Assembly (NCBI GenBank): GCA_019671005.1
Contig: CM033714.1
Span: forward strand, 55,599,741-55,663,740
Direction: 5' to 3'
Source of the DNA: Hibiscus mutabilis
Lineage: Eukaryota; Streptophyta; Magnoliopsida; Malvales; Malvaceae
Length of the DNA: 64,000 nt
The number at the start of each line of letters is the position of its first letter. Position 1 is the stretch's first letter. This document shows positions 56,519-64,000 of the stretch, piece by piece. A model generated the notes under the pieces. The model had not been told where the DNA came from and searched no databases. It was given only the letters and a program-made list of their open reading frames with translations. Both the position numbers and the translations under genes were made by a program.

Positions 56519-58068
56519 TTAAAAAAGTATTATGTCTAAAAAAGAAGAAAGAAAAAAAGAAGAAAAAAAGGAAAAAGAAAGAAAAAGAAGAAAGAAAAGA
56601 AAGGAAAAAAGAAAAAGGGGTTCAAAATGAAAACCCGCAAATGGCGTTTTGAAACCAAAGGAGGACCTAAGTTGAAAACCCACAAAGGGTGGCTTAGGTA
56701 GTTGATCACCAGGGAAATTCTCTTGGGAACATAACACAAACAAGTTATATACTTTCTCACATTGTCACCTTTGTCGAAGTCTGCTCAGCATGGGTAACAT
56801 TCAGGACATCTCACAGTGTTTTGACCGGAGGAGTTTTGGTCATTGATATTTGAACACTTGTAATCTCCTTTCTCTTTGTCACAATATTGATAAAGTTTTG
56901 TTTCTTAGCCTTCCTTTCCTTACACCATCTCCCTTTTTCGTATAAGCATCTCACATTGAAATGAGAATTAATAAATCTGACATCTCTTAAAACATACAAA
57001 ATATTTTTGGGCAGGAATCAGAGAACCCTAAAGAGATGTTTTGACATTACCCTAAGGCAGCATGTTGCAAAATAGATATGCTTACATGAGATAGTTTGTC
57101 TTCTACAATAATTTGAACAATTTTACAGATATTGGAGGAAATAACTAAGGATATGGGGTGCTTTCATTCAAGACCATTCAAGGAGGTTTGTCACTGAATA
57201 TTGATGTATCAACTACAATGATAGTTTGATAAAGGCCAAAAGAGTGTTAAAGAATATGAGATAAAGTCAGTCATTCCAACCAAAGGATAAAAAATAACTG
57301 GATTTAGCAAGCAAATGTGCAAAAGATAATATGTTCTCTATGAAGCAAAGAAGTACTAAAATGGTGAAGTAGAGGTGATGGAGATAACTATCTATGATTA
57401 TTTTGTCAACCATCGCAATATTCAGATGATTTCCCACGAATTAATGTTGGCAATCCAAAGCATCCCATATATATCCCCACAGAGTTTCGCTCTTTGGTGT
57501 CCTAGCAACGATATACACTTTGCAAAGAGTTTCCCTAGTTGAAAAATCAAGGTAGAAGTCACATGAAAAGATGAATGTAGCTATGGCATTAAACCTATGG
57601 TACAACATGGTGGTGTTTTGGTGAACTCAAATTTCACCCAAATTAAAGGACGTATCCTACAGCACCTAGGTTAAGAGTAGGCAATGGTGAAGATTTCTTT
57701 CTAAGGAATGGTCAGTGGAATTTTAACAAGAAATTGGTGAAGCCAACTAATATTGAAAGATGGGTTGTTGCAAACTTACTTTATCATTGTAATCCTAATA
57801 ACATGTTGTAAAGCCTTTTAGTGTAGAGAAATGAAAGGAGGTCATATTGCTTCTTTTGATGGGATGGGCCAGAATAGACACTTACCATCTGTTTCCAGAG
57901 TTGTGAAAATGTTTGAGATGATATAATTCAAAAAAACTAATTCTGATAAAAGGATTATAAAAAGCAAAAAAGACATGCATTCATGTTTTAGACATCCATA
58001 GGGGCATGATCATCATAACTGTATCATATGTCATATTTTTTACAGGTGTAAAAGTTTTTTTCTGCAAA
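56519..58068 (+). other. Long 3' region of the Ogre-like element
   Basis: No gene is supported. 56538-56620 is an uninterrupted purine tract of 83 bases. 56630-56700 has two short repeats of a GAAAACCC(A/G)CAAA block common after integrase in Tat elements. The rest is AT-rich. Confidence 0.6.
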
Positions 58069-58540
58069 GGAACCTGCATATCTGTTCGGGCATTAGGAGA
58101 ATGGAATCTGCTTATCTATTCAAGAATGAGCATAATAGAATTTGCTTATCTAGTCAAGCATGGGAAGAATAGAACCTACTTATCTATTCAATCATGAGGA
58201 GAATAGAATCTGCTTATCTATTCAAGAATGAGTATAATAGAACCTGCCTATCCGTTCGGGCATTTGAAGAATGGAACCTGCTTATCTATTTGAGCATGAG
58301 GATAATAGAACCTGCCTATCCGTTCGGGCATTTAGAGAATGGAATCTGCTTATCTATTTGAGCATGAAGAGAATAGAACCTACCTATCTATTTGGGCATT
58401 TGGAGAATAGAACCTTCTTATCTATTCGAGCATGAGGAAAAAAACCTGCCTATCTGTTCTGGCATTTGGAGAATAAAACCCACTTATCTATTCGAGCATA
58501 AGGAGAATAGAACCCACATATCTTTTCAGACATTGACGGT
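58069..58540 (+). repeat. 34-bp tandem repeat array (about 14 units) before the 3' LTR
   Basis: Units start GGAACCTGCTTATCTATTCG or AGAACCTGCCTATCCGTTCG and end in GAGGAGAAT or TTTGGAGAAT. Two subtypes (GAGCATGAGG and GGGCATTTGG) alternate over much of the array, giving a 68-bp higher-order period. Position just before the purine tract fits the hypervariable 3' region of Tat elements. Confidence 0.9.
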
Positions 58541-58605
58541 TTGGTAATTGGTGAAAATTAGTGTCCTTTTGTTCTTTGTTCTATTCCTGTTCCACTAGGA
58601 ATGAC

Positions 58606-58615
58606 CAAAGAGGGG
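58606..58615 (+). promoter_or_regulatory. Polypurine tract of the Ogre-like element
   Basis: CAAAGAGGGG, then CAACTAG and the LTR start TGTCACTGAATTTTC. Confidence 0.65.
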
Positions 58616-58622
58616 CAACTAG

Positions 58623-59224
58623 TGTCACTGAATTTTCACCTAACATTTTGTTTTTACTTTCATTTTATTTATTGTATTATAACTATGTCATTTGCAGTTT
58701 AGTAGTATTGTAACGGTGTTATTACATTGTTAGTGTTAACATTGTGTCATAAGTAGTTAGTTAGCATAATCTTAAAAGCCCCCAAAAAATATAAACGGTT
58801 CATTTGTTTTAAAATAAAGATCATTTCATTTCACAGAAATCCATACAAGTCTATTATATTATTTGTTAATTAAACAAATAACGAGTCCATTACAAATTAA
58901 GAGTCCATTTACATAAAGATTCATTAAAATAAATGTTTACAAAGGCCCGTTCGGCCCAATTTTAACCAAAAACAAAGCCCTACTGATTTCTTTCTAATTA
59001 TGCGCAGCCAATAGAGGACTGTTGGATTAAGGATTGATCCAACGACACAAAATTACGCCAGCTGGAGGATGATATAGCGTCATGTTCTTCTAGCCGTTAG
59101 ATCAAGGAGTGATCTAACAGCCCAGATCGCACCACGAAAAGCAAGCGGATCACTACTCATGCAAGGCAGTTACGAGTCTGGCCTTCGAGCTTCCTCCAGC
59201 CGTTCTATCTTCCCCGATGATGGT
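58623..59224 (+). repeat. 3' LTR of the Ogre-like element, first ~600 bp
   Basis: Starts TGTCACTG after the purine tract and runs until Ath2 begins at 59225. It shares only loose text with the LTR at 33846 (for example AAAGGCCC and GTCCATTTACA). The five bases before Ath2, ATGGT, are its candidate target duplication. Confidence 0.65.
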
Positions 59225-60750
59225 TGTTGCACGTAATAAGTGCTCCACAATTGTGCAAGTGTACACGTCACAAGTTATAGTATAAAAGATATCGTCTCCA
59301 CAGGGATTGGTGCAACTTCAAGAATCTAATCTCTTGCACTGAAAAAAAAGTAAAAGAAACACAAGTCGAAGATTGTAGGAGTTTTTCCTAACAATTAAAC
59401 TAGAAAGCAATAAAGTAAAAGAGGATGTAATCAAATGAGAGAGAATAGGCCAGGTTATCGTGAGTTGAGGTGTGATAGCTGATTGGATCATCTTGGTAAA
59501 AGAGTGCAAGGGCAACTCAGTTGCCGTGGCAACTTGCACAGCGGGGTTGCCTTGGCAACTAACCGATGGTTGCCTGGGCGACTAGCTGGGCAACTACTTG
59601 GGCGACTGGGCAGCAACTTTAAGGTTCGGCGGATCATTCTTCAATGGTTTGTTCTTATCCCTAAGTCAAAACTCTAGCTATTTGTGCATGCCTTGATAAT
59701 ACATCCCTGTATGAATCAAGGGTGAACAACAACCAATCTTGCACTCCTCTTAGCCGTTGAAATCCTTAACTTATTCCTAAGCCGGATTAATCTTCACCAT
59801 CAATAGATTGCATGAAGACCATACTCATTCGTTTCTTGAATGTAACTCTCCCGATATTAGATAAATAGATGAAGTTATGAGATCCTCTCCCAATTCACTC
59901 GTAAACAAGAATAAGAACCAAGAATGAGTAAACCATGAATTGAAAGTGCAAACTCTTATTACCTAAACAAAATCCAATTGTTTCTCACAACCACAAAACA
60001 CAATAACCTTAGCCAAGTAGATTTAGTTCATGGCTAGGTTCCAAAGAAACACAAAACAAAGAATTCCTAGCATAAACCTAATGGAACAAGAAAGAAAGAA
60101 AATGAAGAATGGTTGACCATTTTCGATATCTCCCCCTTTGATCTTGTCAAAAATTCTCTTTTCTCTCCCCCTTGGAGTTGACGACTTGATCCTTAATTTA
60201 TAGGGCTAGGTCAAAGTCTTTTTTGAGAAGGAAATTAAGTTCGAATTAAATATCTTTAAACAATATAATTCTTTATTATATTTAAATTCCTTCTAGAACT
60301 TCTCCTATCTTCTTGGATTTTAATTTCTCTTTAACCTCTTCATGGAAATCAAACTTCTTTGGGATTTAGCTTTGCTCCACGTCATCTTGGGGTTATCTAG
60401 TTATCAATTTTAACTACCATATCATCTTATTCCTTTTCGAAAATTTCCTTAACAACTAGCTCGGCATCTCCTTCATGCATTACCCTGGCAACTAGCTCGG
60501 CATCTCCTTCATGCATTACCTTGGCAACTAGTTCTAGGCTTGTTTAGGCAAGTGATTCTGCACACACACAAAAGCACACCAAAGCAGCATCTTTTTCCAC
60601 AAAAATCACCAAGTTATGTAATCAAGCTCAACGGTGGAAAGAAACATTAATTAATGCATGAATGACTAATTATGCAACTAATATGATCCTAAGTCTAACA
60701 ATAATATGAGTAAAAAGGGTAATAAAAATAGTACTTTTGAACAGTTATCA
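59225..60750 (-). repeat. 3' LTR of Ath2 (1526 bp)
   Basis: Plus strand from TGTTGCACGTAATAAG to GAACAGTTATCA. The palindromic word is exact at 59520-59533 (GTTGCCGTGGCAAC) and 59546-59559 (GTTGCCTTGGCAAC), with further forms near 60470-60530. Confidence 0.92.
60191..60203 (-). promoter_or_regulatory. TATA box in the Ath2 3' LTR
   Basis: Minus-strand CTATAAATTAAGG at the position of the Ath1 box. Confidence 0.55.
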
Positions 60751-60787
60751 CACCCCCAAACTCGAACTATTGCTTGTCCTCAAGCAA
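60751..60787 (-). promoter_or_regulatory. Polypurine tract module 1 of Ath2
   Basis: Plus-strand CACCCCCAAACTCGAAC, then TTGCTTGTCCTCAAGCAAC, directly at the LTR. Confidence 0.8.
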
Positions 60788-61030
60788 CGCAAACTAACAA
60801 TTACCTGCCAAGACTTTAATCATGTTTCAAACTTGAATTCAAACCTTGGAACCGTTGCACAAAGTATGATCACCTTTTAATTTTTTGGATAGCACAAAAA
60901 TTACCCAGAATCAAACTACAATGCTCGTGACAATGTGTGTGCGTAGTTGTGTACAAGTTGAGTTTCAAGATTCTATGTGAACAATATGCTTTTATCAATT
61001 TAATTACCAAGGCATTTATTTTTATTTTCA

Positions 61031-61217
61031 CTATAACCAATTTCGGGCACCTCTAGCAAAGTAAGCAATTTCTCATTTTATTTTAGTCGACTAGAGCCAA
61101 TTTCGGGCACCTCTAGTGATTCTTTAATGTCCATAACTACTAGAGCCAGTTTCGGGCACCTCTAGCAATAACGTGCATTTACTACTAGAGCCAGTTTTAG
61201 GCAACTCTAGCAAGAAT
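61031..61217 (-). repeat. Four stem-loop repeats in the Ath2 3' region
   Basis: Same four units as in Ath1. The first has lost its left arm (CTATAA) and the last has GTTTTAGGCAAC in the loop; the middle two keep perfect CTAGAG/CTCTAG arms. Confidence 0.8.
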
Positions 61218-61526
61218 TTAACTTTTAATTTTCAATTTTAAATTTACCCAGATTTTAAGCAACCTAAGTTTACTAAGTTTCTTTCAATCAACAAGCAACA
61301 ACCATGTAAAAAAATTCAGCATCATAGTAAAATTCTAAGTTATTTTCATGCAATCCTAAAATTAAAGGTTCTTTTAATTAAGTGTAGTGGCAAAAATTCA
61401 TCATTGGATATTCAACAAGTCTTAAGCAATTAAATCAAATCAAAGGCATGGCAAGTAACATATGCAACCTATATGTGATTGCTAAAGATGAATGCATCTA
61501 AACATGAAACTAACTAGAAACCAACA

Positions 61527-61562
61527 CCCCCCCAAACTCGAGAGAAGTATTGTCCTCAATGC
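61527..61562 (-). promoter_or_regulatory. Second polypurine-tract module of Ath2
   Basis: Seven C, AAACTCGAGAG, then ATTGTCCTCAATGC; about 0.78 kb from the first, as in Ath1. Confidence 0.6.
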
Positions 61563-61599
61563 ATGTAAAAGTGAAACAAAATTTAAAAGAAACTAAATG

Positions 61600-62055
61600 A
61601 AATGAGTTAGTCGGAGAGGTCATCACCTCGAGTGATAAGTTTCCTTTGTGCCATTTCCTTGATTCATTTTTTGGTCGGTGGTTGAGTGCTTGTGGCTGGT
61701 ACCGCGTGAATATCATTGCTTTGATTTGATCCATGTTTGCCAATGCAGGTTCACTTGCCTGGACATCAATAGTTGTCGAAGCCATTGTTGTTGCCTGGGC
61801 ATCGCCAGTTTCTATTGCCGTGGCAACTGATGAGGTAGTTGCCGGGGTATTCTCTGTTGCGGTTGTCGTGGCAAGTAGTCGGCAGTGAATTTCCTTAGCA
61901 TGGTGGTGGTGAGTCTTGTTGTGGAAAAGAAAAGAAAACAAAGAAAACCTGGAAACTAAAGATAATGAAGAAAAATAAAATAAAATATCTCCTAAAAATA
62001 AAAATGAAAATAAAAAGAAAAAGAAAAATATTAAAAGGAGAGCATGCTCATGCAT
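61600..62055 (-). pseudogene. ORF3 remnant of Ath2 (unrecognised)
   Basis: A minus-strand open frame of 181 codons starts at 62055 and runs to 61510. Its first 40 residues are very Phe/Leu-rich, but this comes from the T-rich strand of an A-rich tract. The middle is Thr/Ala-rich with FHNKTHHHHAKEIHCRLLAT and SVATAIETGDAQATTMASTT, again partly the palindromic word translated. It corresponds to 2286-2615 in Ath1. No domain is recognised. Confidence 0.25.
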
Positions 62056-62056
62056 C

Positions 62057-63195
62057 TCCTAAGGTGACCACTTCTTTGTTATGTTCCACATGGGCACCGT
62101 TGAAGTGCTTCAATCTTTGTCCATTAACTTTGAATTCATGTTCGTCAGTGATGGACTTGATTATCACGCACCATGGGAGAATGGTTTGACAACTTCGAAT
62201 GGTCTCAACCATCTTGATTTTAGTTTTCCCGAAAAAAGTTTTAGCCGAGAATTGAATAAGAGAACTAGTTGCCCTGGCTTGAATTGCCGCGGCAATAGTT
62301 TCTTGGCATGCCATTGCTTTGTTTTCTCCTTGTAGATTCGTGCATTGTTATAGGCGAGTGCACAGAATTCTTCTATCTCGTTGAGGTCCAACAAACGCTT
62401 TTGTCCAGCACTTTCCCAATCCATATTCACGGTCTTGATTGCCCAATATGCCTTGTGTTCGATTTCCACCGGTAGATAGCATGTTTTGCCATAGACAAGT
62501 CGGAAGGGAGACATACCTAAGGGTGTTTTGAATGTAGTGTGATATGCCCAAAGTGCATCATCTAGTCTTACTGACCAATCCTTCCTAGAGGGATTTACAA
62601 CTTTCTCGAGTATACCCTCCAATTCCCGGTTGGAAATTTCTGCTTGCCCATTGGTCTGTGGGTGATATGCCGTGGCAATCTTGTGAGATAAACCAAAGCG
62701 TTGTAACATCTTGGCGATGAGTTTGTTGTCGAAGTGCTTGCCTTCATCACTGAAAATTGCTCTCAGCACCCCAAACCGTATAAATATATTTTTCTGCAAG
62801 AATCTTTGCACGGTCTTGGAATCGTTGTTGGGAACTGCAGCTGCCTCAACCCACTTAGACACGTTGTCAACGCCAAGTAGAATGTAGAGGTTGCCAAATG
62901 AAGATGGGAAAGGTCCCATAAAATCAATCTCCTAAACATCGAACAATTTCACCTCGATGATGTTTTCGAGCGGCATTTCATGTCGTCTAGAGATATTGCC
63001 CGTCCTCTGGCATCGATCACATTGCTTGTAAAACTCTTGGGCATCTTTCTACAGTGTTGGCCAATACAAACCGGATTGCAAAACTTTGGCCGCAGTACGT
63101 GTTCCTCCAAAATGTCCTCCATAGGGTGAAGAATGGCATTATCGGAGTACATTCTGCTACTCTTCTTTACGGACACATCGACGTATAACCTGATC
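62057..63195 (-). pseudogene. Integrase of Ath2
   Basis: In minus order: DQVIRRCV (63195), the zinc-binding remainder SSPYGGHFGGTRTAAKVLQS, CDRCQRTGNI, then the open frame 62919-62164 with YILLGVDNVSKWVEAAAV (first Asp), AIFSDEGKHFDNKLIAKMLQ (second Asp) and TNGQAEISNRELEGILEK (Glu, 35 residues on). It continues with DDALWAYHTTFKTPLGMSPF, YGKTCYLPVEIEHKAYWAIK and LVLLFNSRLKLFSGKLKSRW. A shift near 62165 separates the last part (SITDEHEFKVNGQRLKHFNG). Stops lie in the zinc-binding part and at 62938. About 165 bp before DQVIRRC, present in Ath1, are deleted. Confidence 0.88.
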
Positions 63196-63470
63196 AGAGT
63201 ATTGCTGAGGCATGTGCTGCCGTGGCAACTGCTTCCATTGTTTCCAAGGCGTGCGCGTCTAGAGTTGCCGCGGCATGCGCGTCAAGGGTTGCCAAGGCGT
63301 GCTCATCAGTAGTTGTCGCGGCATGCTTATCTGGAGTTACTGAGGCGTGCGCGTCAAGAGTTGCTGAGGCATCGAGGATTGCCAAGGCGTGCGCGTCCTT
63401 GGTTGCTGAGGCGTGCGCGTCCTTGGTTTCTGAGGCTGCGCATCCATGGTTGCCAAGGCAACTAATAGTT
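63196..63470 (-). repeat. 24-bp coding minisatellite (octapeptide repeat) of Ath2
   Basis: About ten units, mostly 24 bp, one 23 bp and one 18 bp. The minus frame 63385-63194 reads ATLDAHAS, VTPDKHAA, TTTDEHAL, ATLDAHAA and so on. The 23-bp unit near 63431 shifts the frame, so the RNase H frame (EQLLVALATMDAQ) enters the array and leaves it. The array sits between the end of RNase H and integrase, as in Ath1. Confidence 0.85.
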
Positions 63471-63921
63471 GCTCATCTGGGAATGCATCACGTATCTCTA
63501 AATCCGCGTCCTCCTCCCTATTGCGTTCTAAGCGTGATAAGTGATCGGCTACTTGATTTTTTGTTCCTTTCCTGTCCTTAATTTTAATGTCAAACTCTTG
63601 TAAAAGCAATATCCAACGAATCAAACGAGGTTTGGCATCCTTTTTAGCAAATAGATACTTAATTGCCGAATGGTTCGTATGAACAATTACCTTTGTACCA
63701 ATCAAATAGGATCAAAACTTGTCAAATGCGAAAACTACAGCTAGTAACTCTTTCCCCGTTGTTGTGTAATTCAATTGAGCATTATTAAGAGTTTTACTAG
63801 CGTAGTATATCACATGAAAGGTCTTACCTGTGCGCTGGCCTAGGACTGCTCCTACCGCGAAATCCTTTACATCACACATGATCTCAAAAGGTAGCGTCCA
63901 ATCTGGTGGATGCTGAGTCAA
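63471..63921 (-). pseudogene. RNase H of Ath2
   Basis: Open frames 63921-63712 and 63705-63337 code LPFEIMCDVKDFAVGAVLGQ (Asp), TTTGKELLAVVFAFDKF (Glu), then after a stop VIVHTNHSAIKYLFAKKDAK (Asn where the third catalytic Asp is expected) and DRKGTKNQVADHLSRLE (last Asp). The frame ends in EQLLVAL, directly before the repeat array. Ath1 lacks this whole domain. Confidence 0.85.
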
Positions 63922-64000
63922 GCTTTTCCTTTAGGGTTTCGAATGCTTGGGGTGCAAGAATCATCAAAATTGAAGACTTTATCTTGTTCAAGCAAATTGC
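63922..64000 (-). pseudogene. End of the reverse transcriptase of Ath2 (cut by window edge)
   Basis: The minus strand reads FNFDDSCT then, one frame over, the KEKL-type helix; this is the RT thumb/connection before RNase H. The matching Ath1 stretch is at 3787-3860. Confidence 0.6.

Larger units (their letters stand above)
51718..59224 (+). mobile_element. Tat/Ogre-like element, protease to 3' LTR start
   Basis: Plus order is protease, a probable intron, RT, RNase H, a second RNase H, integrase, a long 3' region with a 34-bp tandem array, purine tract and the first ~600 bp of an LTR. Two RNase H domains mark the Tat lineage, and the protease-RT intron is a reported property of Ogre elements. 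The LTR is cut at 59225 by Ath2. The LTR-B end at 51717 marks where the gag side was replaced. Whether the 5' part at 33846-38154 belongs to the same insertion is unclear. Confidence 0.85.
59225..64000 (-). mobile_element. Ath2, Athila-like element (5' part beyond the window)
   Basis: Same family as Ath1: 3' LTR at 59225-60750, then purine tracts, stem-loop array, ORF3 remnant, integrase with intact core, octapeptide array, RNase H and the end of RT at the window edge. It inserted in the Ogre-like 3' LTR. Because it retains the integrase core and RNase H, it serves as the reference for what Ath1 has lost. Confidence 0.9.

Noticed and set aside
56519..56760. Two Phe/Leu-rich minus-strand frames
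   Set aside because: They translate the complement of the 83-base purine tract.
58069..58540. 34-bp array as a CRISPR-like or promoter element
   Set aside because: No spacers; position before the purine tract and LTR explains it as a Tat-type 3' tandem repeat.
61510..62055. Signal peptide or membrane anchor of an env-like protein in Ath2
   Set aside because: The hydrophobic N-terminus is translation of T-rich DNA and is not matched by a like sequence in Ath1 beyond base composition.

Overview
This window is a block of nested plant LTR retrotransposons (Ty3/gypsy, Metaviridae) in AT-rich intergenic DNA. I find no intact host gene, no tRNA or rRNA gene and no CRISPR array. The lineages (Athila-like, Tekay/Del chromovirus-like and Tat/Ogre-like with two RNase H domains) point to a flowering plant, probably a dicot with a repeat-rich genome; the species cannot be read from the sequence. 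Every coding region carries stops, frameshifts or deletions, so all gene calls are pseudogenes inside dead elements.

Layout, left to right. (1) 1-7271: Athila-like element Ath1 on the minus strand; its 3' LTR is cut by the window start and its 5' LTR is complete. It sits inside the integrase of (2) element A, 7272-14047, minus strand, Tekay-like, whose right-hand LTR has unusual ~92-bp inverted ends. (3) 14048-15316: 3' part of LTR family C on the plus strand. (4) 15317-17490: an intronless fragment of a MATE transporter gene (DETOXIFICATION 46/EDS5-like) joined to unknown coding-like sequence, then LTR-C-like debris. (5) 17491-21654: 3' LTR and integrase-chromodomain end of element C, minus. 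(6) 21655-33845: third Athila-like element (El3), minus, its LTR split by a 4.75-kb solo LTR and its ORF3-like gene split by a 3.84-kb solo LTR. (7) 33846-38154: LTR, primer-binding site and leader/gag of a Tat/Ogre-like element, plus. (8) 38155-46368: Tekay-like element T, plus, running into (9) 46369-51717: a chimeric LTR-B tail that holds a 3.55-kb solo LTR-B with perfect target duplication. (10) 51718-59224: protease, a probable spliced intron, RT, two RNase H domains, integrase, a 34-bp tandem array and the start of a 3' LTR of an Ogre-like element, plus. (11) 59225-64000: Athila-like element Ath2, minus, running off the right edge.

The most unusual signal is in the Athila-like family. 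A 12-14 base palindromic word (core TTGCC-NN-GGCAA) recurs through LTRs, gag, integrase and the 3' region. A 24-bp minisatellite built on the same word codes an octapeptide array in the linker between RNase H and integrase, and in Ath1 three internal deletions have their junctions at copies of the word or its half-site. The same family carries two polypurine-tract modules per element and an array of four short stem-loops. LTR family C and El3 have their own private reiterated palindromic words, so spread of a family-specific short palindrome inside LTR elements may be a general process here.
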